Of a stretch of 64,000 nucleotides of DNA, positions 46,843-58,172 are shown one piece after another. Within the stretch, counting starts at the first letter, position 1, and each line of letters begins with the position of its first letter. Made by a program: the position numbers and the translations under genes. This DNA is from Lactimicrobium massiliense. Lineage in GTDB: Bacteria; Bacillota_I; Bacilli_A; Erysipelotrichales; Erysipelotrichaceae. The notes beneath the pieces were generated by a model. The model was not told the origin of the DNA. It searched no databases and saw nothing but the letters and a program-made list of their open reading frames with translations. The DNA is taken from the NCBI RefSeq assembly GCF_900343155.1, contig NZ_OUNG01000003.1:248001-312000 (forward strand), given 5' to 3'.

Positions 46843-46927
46843 CACAGCATCGTCCTCGTTTCAAAAAGGGAGGCAGCGCTTCCCTTGGTTAATCCTATTG
46901 CGATCCATTTTTATCGCATCCTGTAGT

Positions 46928-46955
46928 AGTATAATGATTTTCCAAACGTTGTAAA
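46928..46955 (-). promoter_or_regulatory. rpoD promoter
   Basis: On the minus strand TTTACA (46955-46950) and TATACT (46933-46928) have a 16-nt spacer, about 85 nt before the rpoD start codon. Confidence 0.6.
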
Positions 46956-47055
46956 TGCATAAAACCCTGAATTTTACACATATTTGGCTGTAACCGCATT
47001 CATCGCGCCAAAAGCAAATTTCAAATTCATAGTAGCTTTTTATAAATTCCCTTGG

Positions 47056-47061
47056 TATAAT
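47056..47061 (+). promoter_or_regulatory. -10 element of the tRNA-Pro gene
   Basis: A perfect extended -10 (TGG TATAAT) lies 12 nt before the tRNA 5' end; no good -35 is visible. Confidence 0.6.
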
Positions 47062-47073
47062 GAATGGCGCGAT

Positions 47074-47147
<74 letters not shown>

Positions 47148-47152
47148 CCTGA

Positions 47153-47183
47153 AGGAAAGTTCAAACAGAACTTTCCTTTTTCT
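47153..47183 (+). terminator. Terminator of the tRNA-Pro gene
   Basis: GGAAAGTT and AACTTTCC form an 8-bp stem with a short loop, followed by TTTTTCTTTT. Confidence 0.9.
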
Positions 47184-47223
47184 TTTGCAAGTACACTGCA
47201 AACGGAATAGAATCGAGGCTGCT

Positions 47224-47718
47224 ATGTACACTGCTGTCAAATACATCGACTGCCTGATCCTGCTGGGTCTCTACCTTTTTTTCTTTCTGCCCCGACTGAA
47301 AGGGCAGCCGAAAAAGAATATTCTTCTCAAATCCATCTATTACCTTTATCTCTGCATCGTCTTCTACGGCACCCTTGCCCCGATCATTCCAACCTTCGAT
47401 GCCCCCAGCATCAACCTCATCCCCTTCCGTGACTATTTCTTTGCCTATGGAGACTATCACCGCCAGATCATCCTCAATATTCTCCTGTTTATGCCCATGG
47501 GCTTCTTCATGGCATGGCACCGCAGAAAATCCATTCTTTCCACAACATTGACCTGTGCCGCAATCTCCTTTGCCATTGAAGTCCTGCAGCCATGGATCAC
47601 CATTAACAGAGTATGCGACATCACCGATCTGATCACCAATACCTTTGGCGCCCTGCTTGGCTGTCTGCTCTATCGTGCTTTTCACCGCTTTCTCGATGCA
47701 CATAACGTGCTATCATGA
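47224..47718 (+). CDS. VanZ-like membrane protein
   Basis: The 164-residue protein has four to five membrane helices and the VanZ-family core: INLIPFRDYF, NILLFMPMGFFMAW and the acidic SFAIEVLQPW / RVCDITDLITNTFGALLG. VanZ proteins affect teicoplanin resistance and may act on lipid-linked intermediates; the role here is unknown. The ATG at 47224 has CGAGG upstream. It lies between tRNA-Pro and the polyphosphate kinase gene. Confidence 0.85.
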   Translation: MYTAVKYIDCLILLGLYLFFFLPRLKGQPKKNILLKSIYYLYLCIVFYGTLAPIIPTFDAPSINLIPFRDYFFAYGDYHRQIILNILLFMPMGFFMAWHRRKSILSTTLTCAAISFAIEVLQPWITINRVCDITDLITNTFGALLGCLLYRAFHRFLDAHNVLS

Positions 47719-47740
47719 GCAGTGAAAGGATGTGAACCAA

Positions 47741-48601
47741 ATGCTATCGCAATATTGCTTTGACGGCAGTAAGACATTCAGGATCAATGAGGCTTCCACC
47801 AGTGAAACCCACATGTGCAAAGACAAGGAAGAAGCCGCACAGAAACTGGATCAAAACAACAAGAAAATCGATGAACTCCAACAGAAACTGTATGCCGAAA
47901 AGAAAGAAGGCGTCATCTTCCTGTTTCAGGCCATGGACGCCGCCGGCAAGGATGGCACGATCCGTGCAGTCCTGCAGTGTCTGTCACCCCATGGTGTCTT
48001 TGAGGCAGCCTTCAAGCAGCCTTCTTCCAATGAACTCGCCCATGACTTCCTGTGGCGTGTAGAGCAGCAGGTGCCTGCCAAAGGTGAAATTGCCATCTTC
48101 AACCGTTCTCAGTATGAGGATGTCCTGATTGGCAAAGTCAAGAAACTGTATGAAACCCAGGCCCATGCCGACAGAATCAAGAATGACGACGTCATCAAAG
48201 ACCGGTATGAAGACATCTGCCACTTTGAGAAATACCTGTACCGCAACAGTGTACGCACCGTCAAATTCTTCCTGCATATCTCCAAAGAAGAGCAGGCAAA
48301 ACGCTTCCTGGCACGGCTGGATGAACCGGAGAAGAACTGGAAGTTCTCCGCAGGTGACTACAGTGAACGTCAGTACTGGGACGCCTACCAGAAAGCCTTC
48401 GAGGATGCCATCAATGCCACAGCCACAAAGGAATGCCCATGGTATGTCATCCCAGCAGACCACAAATGGTATATGCGATACCTCGTCTCTGAGATCATTC
48501 TGAAAACACTCAGGGATATGGATCCGCAGTATCCAAAGGTCACCAAAGAACGGGAAGCAGAATTTGCCCGTTACCGCAAAGAGCTCGAACAGGAAATCTG
48601 A
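47741..48601 (+). CDS. Polyphosphate kinase 2 (PPK2 family)
   Basis: The 286-residue kinase uses polyphosphate to phosphorylate nucleotides. Walker A is in FQAMDAAGKDGTIRAVL, the Walker B area in IFNRSQYEDVLIG, and the lid arginines in KEEQAKRFLARLDEP. Size and the EKNWKFSAGDYSER segment match class I PPK2. The ATG at 47741 is preferred over an in-frame GTG (47732) because AAAGGA is then 9-10 nt upstream. A PPK1 gene lies 10 kb downstream. Confidence 0.92.
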   Translation: MLSQYCFDGSKTFRINEASTSETHMCKDKEEAAQKLDQNNKKIDELQQKLYAEKKEGVIFLFQAMDAAGKDGTIRAVLQCLSPHGVFEAAFKQPSSNELAHDFLWRVEQQVPAKGEIAIFNRSQYEDVLIGKVKKLYETQAHADRIKNDDVIKDRYEDICHFEKYLYRNSVRTVKFFLHISKEEQAKRFLARLDEPEKNWKFSAGDYSERQYWDAYQKAFEDAINATATKECPWYVIPADHKWYMRYLVSEIILKTLRDMDPQYPKVTKEREAEFARYRKELEQEI

Positions 48602-48632
48602 ATCACGTCAAAAAAGCCTCGGTGTGAAGTGA

Positions 48633-51716
<3,084 letters not shown>

Positions 51717-51727
51717 AGTTACCCCTT

Positions 51728-52066
51728 TCATTGATCCGTCATCTGACGGACCAGATCTGCAATATGAGAACAATTTCCTGTCGCATAATCAAAGGCATCC
51801 AGCACCGCACAAGGAACACCAGACTGACGCCTGACATCCTGCAGCTTATAGCCAACCTGCGGCGCAATCAGCACAGCATCCACACGCTGCCGGCTGTCAT
51901 ACACAAACACTGTTTCCGCCTGAATCGTCCAGTTTAATCCATGGCTCTCACTGTACTGATTCATCTTTTTCACCAGCAGTCCGGATGACATTCCAGCCGC
52001 GCACAGAATCATGATCTTCACAGGCACATTGCCCCCATTCACAGTGTGTATTGTATTCGCTTCCAT
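51728..52066 (-). CDS. PTS cellobiose-type IIB component
   Basis: The 112-residue protein carries the phosphocysteine in KIMILCAAGMSSGLLVKKM near residue 22. About 15 extra residues precede the usual start of the fold; an internal ATG (KIMIL) lacks a Shine-Dalgarno, so the first ATG with GGAGG 11 nt upstream is kept. It is first in the operon. Confidence 0.92.
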   Translation of the reverse strand: MEANTIHTVNGGNVPVKIMILCAAGMSSGLLVKKMNQYSESHGLNWTIQAETVFVYDSRQRVDAVLIAPQVGYKLQDVRRQSGVPCAVLDAFDYATGNCSHIADLVRQMTDQ

Positions 52067-52092
52067 TTCTGTATCAACCTCCCTGCGTATGT

Positions 52093-52190
52093 CTGAAAAT
52101 ATTTATTTATACACTTAGTCTGTGTATTTCATCCGTTTTTTGCCTGATTTCCGCCTCATTTGCGGAAAGTGTATAAAAATTGTAACGTTT
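52093..52190 (-). promoter_or_regulatory. Promoter and operator region of the cellobiose PTS operon
   Basis: The AT-rich leader holds TATAAATAAATATT-type -10 sequence (about 52108-52121) and two inverted repeats: ATACAC-7 nt-GTGTAT (about 52119-52138) and TTTCCGC-7 nt-GCGGAAA (52148-52168). Either could bind the PRD regulator encoded at 54008-56458. A GTAACGTTTTAC palindrome at about 52182 is only weakly cre-like. Confidence 0.4.
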
Positions 52191-52550
52191 TACCACATTT
52201 GTGTATATTCATCTGCGATTCCGTATCGCTGCAAATGCTTTTGTGCAATTGTACAGGTCTGGCAAATCTTTGGCAGGCACATTACAATAGCCCTATGAAA
52301 CTGATCAGAACATGGGATATCAGCAGTGATGCTTTCTATGATTATCTGGAAAAGAAGATCGCAGAAGAAATCCGGCAGAATACCGGCAGAACGGTTAAAG
52401 CACAGGACTTCAGCGGCTTCCGGTACCGTCGCAAAGGTGCTGACGGCGGCGCAGACACTGTCATTGTTATTGATGATTATCAGCGCGGAAAAATCTATCA
52501 GGTGACTGCCCGCAGTCTGCAGGAAACCATGACGAATACATTTTCCACAA

Positions 52551-53738
52551 CGCTATTTTCAAATAAATAGTTGATGTACCCGAACAAGTACATCAAGTTA
52601 ATATCTATAACTTATCATGACTTCAGTTGAGGTGATGATATGCTCGTTAATCAGAATTTCCTGAATTCTTTATCTCCTGTCGAAATTGAATTCATTCGTG
52701 TTGGTTTAGAAAAGCTATTCAGAGAGAAAGTAAACTGTACGACAACAAATTACGAGAATCTCTCTTTGCATGTTGAGAAATGTCCTCATTGTGGTTCAAC
52801 TCACTTTGTTAAGAATGGCTTTAACCCACATAATCGTCAGAAATACAGATGTAAAAAATGCAAATCTGTTTTTATGGCAACAACAGGTACGATGTTTACT
52901 CATTCCAGAACAAGCTTTGATATCTGGACTACTTTTATCTCTGGCGAGCTTAACGGAATGACTCTGACTCAGCAGAGTGTAGCTACAGGCTTATCAGTTA
53001 CTACCTGCTTCAACATGCGTCACAAGTTATATCAGGCTGCAGCAAAGATTCAGAATAATGTGGTCTTAAGTGGAAATGTTGAATTGGATCCTACTTATAC
53101 CAAAATCAACCTGAAAGGGACCAGGAAGGATAAAATGCCAAGATTCAGCAAACAGCGTGGAAAGCATCGCCGTCATTCAACCAAGCGTGCTTTACCTGGC
53201 ACCAGCCATCACAAGATCTGCCTGGTAACAGCTATTGATGAGCATGACAATATTCTCTTTAAAATTGGAGGATTAGGCAGAGAGAGTGCAGAAATTCTGA
53301 ATCAATACAGCTCTCACTTCGCAGCGCATTCAACAATTATCAGTGATGACAGCCATAGCATTCAAACTTTCGTGGGCGATAATCACTTCAACAGTGACAT
53401 TATTCCATCTAACGGTTATTTAACACCAAAGGGCAATACAGTATCTGAAGTAAACGAGCTTCACTCTGAGCTAAAAAACATGATCAGGCAGAAACATGGT
53501 ATCAGCACAAGACATCTCCAGGGTTATTTGAATTGGATCGTCATGAAGAAATATTTAAAGTACAGGCTGGACATGCGCAAATGGAAATCAGAAGCATACA
53601 TGGAAACAATGTTTGAACAGATTCCATTTACCTGTGCGGAGATCCCAAAGCTTAAAATGCCAATTAACCTCTATGAGGCATATAGCTCATGATATTTTGG
53701 TGTTTACAGCCTCATCAACTAAATCTTTGAAAATAGCG
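52551..53738 (+). mobile_element. IS1595-family insertion sequence with 8-bp target duplication
   Basis: The 1188-bp element has terminal inverted repeats starting CGCTATTTTCAAA and matching over about 28 bp with a 4-bp mismatch block (TAGTTGATG inner part). The direct duplication TTCCACAA flanks it at 52543-52550 and 53739-53746. Its lower GC content differs from its neighbours. Intact ends and transposase suggest a recent insertion. Confidence 0.92.
52640..53692 (+). CDS. IS1595-family transposase
   Basis: The 350-residue protein has an N-terminal zinc ribbon (CPHCGSTHFVKNG and CKKCKSVF) and an ISXO2-like DDE domain: VELDPTYTKINLKG (D), IISDDSHSIQTF (D) and the C-terminal NELHSELKNMI region with a late acidic residue. 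GAGGTG is about 6 nt before the ATG. The frame is intact. Confidence 0.92.
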   Translation: MLVNQNFLNSLSPVEIEFIRVGLEKLFREKVNCTTTNYENLSLHVEKCPHCGSTHFVKNGFNPHNRQKYRCKKCKSVFMATTGTMFTHSRTSFDIWTTFISGELNGMTLTQQSVATGLSVTTCFNMRHKLYQAAAKIQNNVVLSGNVELDPTYTKINLKGTRKDKMPRFSKQRGKHRRHSTKRALPGTSHHKICLVTAIDEHDNILFKIGGLGRESAEILNQYSSHFAAHSTIISDDSHSIQTFVGDNHFNSDIIPSNGYLTPKGNTVSEVNELHSELKNMIRQKHGISTRHLQGYLNWIVMKKYLKYRLDMRKWKSEAYMETMFEQIPFTCAEIPKLKMPINLYEAYSS

Positions 53739-53971
53739 TTCCACAAAAGAAAAAGACGGCCGCCTGGAAGTCACGATGACAGCCGCCATCAGCGCCTATG
53801 ACCAGAAAAAGGAAGGCATGTCAGCTCTGAAACGCAGCTTCTATTCCTTTGCCTGGCATTCCCGCATGGCCAGGGTCCTTGGCAGCATGTATGAGGATCT
53901 GCTGCGGGAAAAGAACCATCTTCCCGAACCAAAGCCGATGCCCGGCACCAGAACAATGAAGCATCTTTCAG

Positions 53972-54010
53972 AAAAGCTGTCAGGGAAAAATAATTCCTGA
54001 CAGCTTTTTA
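53972..54010. terminator. Bidirectional terminator between DUF3284-type and regulator genes
   Basis: A 13-bp stem, AAAAGCTGTCAGG (53972-53984) with CCTGACAGCTTTT (53996-54008), encloses an 11-nt loop. It covers the last codons of the split gene and ends at the regulator stop. Confidence 0.9.
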
Positions 54011-56458
54011 CAAATGCTTGAGCATGATAACCAGAGTCACCAGATCATCATCCGCAAACACAAGATGGAAGCCCTTCTCCAGACGGCGCATAATCCTTGC
54101 CACATTATTCAGATCATCCCGGCAGGCACGCCATACCTTATCCTTCTGTTCCTTTTCCACCGAAGGTGCCGGCTTTCCGGCAAGAATACGCTCAACCGCA
54201 CAGGCAATATGAATAAAGATTCCGTCTTCCTGCTGATCATTCAGGCCATAGTCATCCCGCAGCGTATCAACCACTCCCGGCAGCAGTTCCTTCAGCCGGG
54301 GAATGGACGCATAACGGAACTCTCCCTGCAGGAATTCATATACCTGATCATAGTTTTTCCCACTAGTGCGCACCGGCGCAAAGGTCAGCACCTGATCCAG
54401 CACTTCCTTCGGATTGGCAAAAATACGTGATACCGGAATAAACGGTATGCCAAACATATGCGGATTGAATGTGCCGACAAAAGCATGAACCCAGCATGTC
54501 CGCCTCAGTATTTCGATCCTTCTGGCAAGCTGTTCCCTGTTGTCAATCGACATGGCAATCGCCGGCATGCCAAGATGTGAATACTGGTCAATATAGCGTT
54601 TGAGCTCCATTGCCCCGCCTTCTCCCGTCTGGCACAGGGTTACAATAACCTGCTGCTTCTTCTCCGGATCCGACCGAAGTTCCCTGTTCTCCAGCATGAA
54701 GCCATGATACACATCATCCGCATTGTCTGTCCGCGCACACATTCTGGCAAGATCCAGTCCCCACAGTGTCACCGGCATATAGATGCACCGGATGACTGTT
54801 TTTACAGCAGCAGAAATACTCTCCAGCATGGCCCTGAAGGAACCCATATCATAGATCGCCACGATCCCGGCACCACGGTCAATGCGGCGTACAAGCTGTT
54901 CCAGCTGCTGCCTTGCCAGGGAGGGATCTTTGTCCAGATCCATATCAAATCCATAGGCATTATGCAGATGCGTCAGGGCATTGGTCGCATCGGCAAGAGC
55001 AGCGGCTGCCCCAGAGCCATGAAAGGCATACAGCAGCACGGGATGATTCTCCTGGTGGGAATGAACAAGCAGATATTCTGCCAGATCTGCAATCTCTTTT
55101 GTGTTCAGTTCAAGGCCAATGGCATCATACAGCGTCCTGGCAAGAGAAAAGGCACACTGGTATTCCTCCGCATGATTTTCCACCACATCCTGCAGTTTGT
55201 CATCAGGCAGCACCGAAGGCTGAAAAGATCTGTGCGAATAGGCATTCAGATGCAGGCAGATGCCATAAAAGACCTGTGGTGCAAAACTGCGGTGCAGCGT
55301 CTCCTTTGTCTTTTCCAGCCAGATCGACACCATCTGAATCAGGCGGGGATCCACCACCTTAGCCAGCTCCCCTGTTTCAGACATTTCTGCATTTTCGGAA
55401 GGCAGACGCCTTTCATCCTCCTGCCTGACGATCTGATAAATCTCCTTCCGCATGGCATCAAAACTGAGAAATCCAAGTTTATGATCAAACTGCAGCACAT
55501 CCCCGGAAACCAGCTCTTTCAACGAGCGCATCTGCCGCCCTGCCGCCACACTGTAATCCTTCACTGCAGCAGACAGATCATTCACAACAACATGCATCAC
55601 AGGTCTTTCCTGCCCAGCACAGCGCCGATAGGCAAGCGCACAGGCAGAGCGTATCTCATGCTGCAGAACCTGCAGCTTTTCCTTCTGCTCATACAGCACA
55701 AAATCCAGAAATGCTTCCCGGGAAATATCCAGATCACATCCAGTATTCTTTGCCTCCTGAGCAAGAATCATCTCCACAATGCGCATCTGTTCCTTCATGC
55801 CAAAAGCAGAAAGCGGAGGCAGCACAATCACCGGGGCGCCACTGTCTTCATTTTTTACATGCGGCACAGAGAAAACCCAGATGCGTTCCTTCTGATGGCA
55901 GGCAGCATCAACCAGGCGTGCCATCTCCTGAGGCGCAGGTACCTCTGTGTGCGTCACCAGCACCATGCCCGCATCACTTTTGACTTCCTTCTGCAGGCTG
56001 GCCGCATCCGGCTGAACCAGGGCACAATTGAGCAGCTGCCATCCAGTCCCATCCGAAAGCACCCTGTTCTGGCAGGCAAAGGCATACATCAGACGGGCAA
56101 AAGCAAAACCCAGCGTCTCATCCTGGCCAGCCAGCATCAGGGCGCCGGGCCGGCTGGGATACAGCAGATACGCCTGGGCGGCCTCAATCGCACCGGCAAG
56201 AACCGTATCCGCACCAATCAGCTTGTCAAAGACAGAAGCAGTGCTGTCCTGGCTGTCAGCCGGCAGTCCATAGGCAACCGGACGGTGTCCCGTCTTGGTC
56301 AGTCTGCCCTCCTTCACCAGAGCATTCAGCGCACTGGACACATTGGAACGCTGCAGGCCAAGAGCCAGAGCAACCTGTTCCGTCGTGATGCCATCCATCC
56401 TGCCAGTCAGCACACTCTGCTGCACATAGACAAATATTTCTTCTTTCTTGCGTTTCAC
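54008..56458 (-). CDS. LevR-like PRD regulator with a degenerate AAA+ domain
   Basis: The 816-residue protein has the LevR/ManR order: winged HTH (GITTEQVALALGLQRSNVSS, residues 23-42), AAA+-like region (75-290), PRD1 (about 370-470), EIIA-Man-like domain with His480 in LLYAFHGSGA, EIIB-like segment and PRD2. In the AAA+ region the Walker A GETGxGKS is GQDETLGF (111-118), the Walker B DE is TH (about 169-170) and the GAFTGA loop is missing, so ATP-driven sigma-54 activation is not expected. It probably controls the adjacent PTS operon through PRD phosphorylation. The start is a GTG, with TACAAT 7 nt upstream. Confidence 0.85.
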   Translation of the reverse strand: MKRKKEEIFVYVQQSVLTGRMDGITTEQVALALGLQRSNVSSALNALVKEGRLTKTGHRPVAYGLPADSQDSTASVFDKLIGADTVLAGAIEAAQAYLLYPSRPGALMLAGQDETLGFAFARLMYAFACQNRVLSDGTGWQLLNCALVQPDAASLQKEVKSDAGMVLVTHTEVPAPQEMARLVDAACHQKERIWVFSVPHVKNEDSGAPVIVLPPLSAFGMKEQMRIVEMILAQEAKNTGCDLDISREAFLDFVLYEQKEKLQVLQHEIRSACALAYRRCAGQERPVMHVVVNDLSAAVKDYSVAAGRQMRSLKELVSGDVLQFDHKLGFLSFDAMRKEIYQIVRQEDERRLPSENAEMSETGELAKVVDPRLIQMVSIWLEKTKETLHRSFAPQVFYGICLHLNAYSHRSFQPSVLPDDKLQDVVENHAEEYQCAFSLARTLYDAIGLELNTKEIADLAEYLLVHSHQENHPVLLYAFHGSGAAAALADATNALTHLHNAYGFDMDLDKDPSLARQQLEQLVRRIDRGAGIVAIYDMGSFRAMLESISAAVKTVIRCIYMPVTLWGLDLARMCARTDNADDVYHGFMLENRELRSDPEKKQQVIVTLCQTGEGGAMELKRYIDQYSHLGMPAIAMSIDNREQLARRIEILRRTCWVHAFVGTFNPHMFGIPFIPVSRIFANPKEVLDQVLTFAPVRTSGKNYDQVYEFLQGEFRYASIPRLKELLPGVVDTLRDDYGLNDQQEDGIFIHIACAVERILAGKPAPSVEKEQKDKVWRACRDDLNNVARIMRRLEKGFHLVFADDDLVTLVIMLKHL

Positions 56459-56486
56459 GTCCTATATTGTACCAGAACAGGAGCAC

Positions 56487-56509
56487 AGAAAAACCCGGGC
56501 ACCCCGGGT
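56487..56509 (-). terminator. Terminator of the TGS/uridine-kinase gene
   Basis: On the minus strand ACCCGGG (56509-56503) pairs with CCCGGGT (about 56499-56493), followed by TTTTC. It begins at the stop codon. Confidence 0.8.
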
Positions 56510-58167
56510 CAGTCAACCAGAATGGAACCTCCGATAAATTCGCGCAGAATCGAATTATTGGCAATGCAGGCATCATCCGGCATCACCGCAAAGAATTTCA
56601 GGAATTCAATCATTCTCTGTGCCTCCGGATACTGATCACTGCTGGGATCAATCTGTCTCAGCAGCGGATCAGCATATTTCTTCAGCGCCGCAATCTCATA
56701 GACAAGCGAAGAATTAAAGAAGGCATCCGCCGTATCATTATACGGAAAGATCCACTTCTCCTCGCCCCTGCGCACACTTGCCCAGTCATGCAGTGTCAGC
56801 GCAGCGGAACGATTGCGCGTTCTGGCATCCCGCACAATCCTTCTCAGCATGCGGGCGTCCGTCGTCGGCACCCGGTGGTGAGGATCAATCGAGATGGATG
56901 TCAGCGGCGAAATATAGATGCGGAACTTTTCATCATCCGCAATTCCCCCTGTCAGAGCCGGATTCAGGCCATGAATGCCCTCCATCACAATCGGCTGGCT
57001 GCTTTCAATCGAAGTGATGCGGCGTCCATAGACCTTCTTTCCCGTAATAAAGTCAAAAGTCGGCAGATCCACTTTCTTTCCCGCCAGCAGATCATTCATC
57101 TGCGCTGTAAACAGATCCGTATCCACAGCATCCAGCGATTCAAAATCCAGATTGCCATTTTCATCCGGAATCAGCTCGTCCCTGTTTTTAAAATAATCAT
57201 CGGTGCCAAGATACAAAGGATGCAGACCGCACACCCGCAGCTGAATGCACAGACGGCGGGCAAAGGAAGTCTTGCCAGAGGAAGAAGGACCGGCAATCAG
57301 CACCATCCTCTTTTTCTGCTGCGCTATGCGCTGGGCAATTTCACCAATCTTCTTTTCATGCAGGGCTTCTGAAAGCATGACAACTTCCTGATAGTCCCCC
57401 TTCATGCATGCATTGAGATCCCCGGCATAATCAATCGACAGCAGATGTTCCCAATGCGTTTCCTCAGCAAAGGCATCATACAGCAGCTTCTGCTCCACAA
57501 ATGGTGCAATGTGGTCCGGATCAGACTGCAATGGAAACTGCAGCAGAATGCCATTGCGGTACCTCTTCAGCGAAAATGGCTCGCAATAGCGGCTTGAGGG
57601 AAGCAGATGCACATAGAACAGATCTTCACAGCCGGCAAACCGGCACAGGCTGGCACTCTCCAGAGAGTCACTTGTCTGCATCAGACGCAGCCGCCTTCCC
57701 TGTGAATGCGGCAATTGCTTCAGATGATCCATCATCTCCTGCCTTGTCAGCTTCTCTTCCTGAAACGGCAGATCCTGCCGCACAAGATCATGCATCACCT
57801 GTTCAATTCTGGCAGTATCATCACTGTTCAGCGTTGCCCTGACCGTTGTATACAAACCTTTGCTCAAAGAATTCAGCACCGTAATATGGGCTTCTCTGCC
57901 AAGCACTCTGTGCACTGCCTCCATATACAGGAAAATCAGAGAAGACTGGAAGGACATGTTGGCATAGTTATCCCGCAGATCCAGCAGGTCCAGATGACAG
58001 CTCTTTGTCAGCACAGTATCCAGACGCATATTGACATTATTGATCCGGCAGGAAAGGATGGCATGGGGATAGTTTCCCATGGCAATCACCTCAGGCACAC
58101 TGGTACCTTCCTTTACCTGCAGGTAATGCTCCTGACCATCCGGATCCTTCAAAAACAAATCAATCAT
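56509..58167 (-). CDS. Nucleoside kinase with TGS domain (uridine kinase-like)
   Basis: The 552-residue protein has an N-terminal TGS domain (DLFLKDPDGQEHYLQVKEG), a threonyl-tRNA-synthetase-like second domain (60-230) and a C-terminal P-loop kinase with Walker A LIAGPSSSGKTSFARRL and LGTDDYFKNRDE. The fusion is widespread in Bacillota and annotated as uridine or nucleoside kinase; the substrate is not proven. It starts 5 bp after the ppk stop, so the two are probably co-transcribed. Confidence 0.88.
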   Translation of the reverse strand: MIDLFLKDPDGQEHYLQVKEGTSVPEVIAMGNYPHAILSCRINNVNMRLDTVLTKSCHLDLLDLRDNYANMSFQSSLIFLYMEAVHRVLGREAHITVLNSLSKGLYTTVRATLNSDDTARIEQVMHDLVRQDLPFQEEKLTRQEMMDHLKQLPHSQGRRLRLMQTSDSLESASLCRFAGCEDLFYVHLLPSSRYCEPFSLKRYRNGILLQFPLQSDPDHIAPFVEQKLLYDAFAEETHWEHLLSIDYAGDLNACMKGDYQEVVMLSEALHEKKIGEIAQRIAQQKKRMVLIAGPSSSGKTSFARRLCIQLRVCGLHPLYLGTDDYFKNRDELIPDENGNLDFESLDAVDTDLFTAQMNDLLAGKKVDLPTFDFITGKKVYGRRITSIESSQPIVMEGIHGLNPALTGGIADDEKFRIYISPLTSISIDPHHRVPTTDARMLRRIVRDARTRNRSAALTLHDWASVRRGEEKWIFPYNDTADAFFNSSLVYEIAALKKYADPLLRQIDPSSDQYPEAQRMIEFLKFFAVMPDDACIANNSILREFIGGSILVD

Positions 58168-58172
58168 TCTAT

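Larger units (their letters stand above)
52295..54000 (+). pseudogene. DUF3284-type gene split by an IS1595-family insertion
   Basis: The 5' part (52295-52550) reads MKLIRTWDISSDAFYDYLEK and RYRRKGADGGADTVIVIDDY; the 3' part (53747-54000) reads KEKDGRLEVTMTAAISAYDQ to the stop. Removing the IS and one copy of the 8-bp duplication joins them in frame (FST-KEKDG) as a 169-codon gene. The N-terminus resembles DUF3284 proteins, often found with beta-glucoside PTS genes. There is no Shine-Dalgarno; TACAAT ends 6 nt before the ATG. Function unknown. Confidence 0.85.

Noticed and set aside
52260-52275. TGGCAAATCTTTGGCA resembling a sigma-54 -24/-12 promoter upstream of the DUF3284-type gene
   Set aside because: The -12 half is imperfect (TGGCA for TTGCA), it overlaps the -35 position of a better sigma-A-type TACAAT promoter, and the only nearby activator lacks its ATPase motifs. 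It could be a relic.
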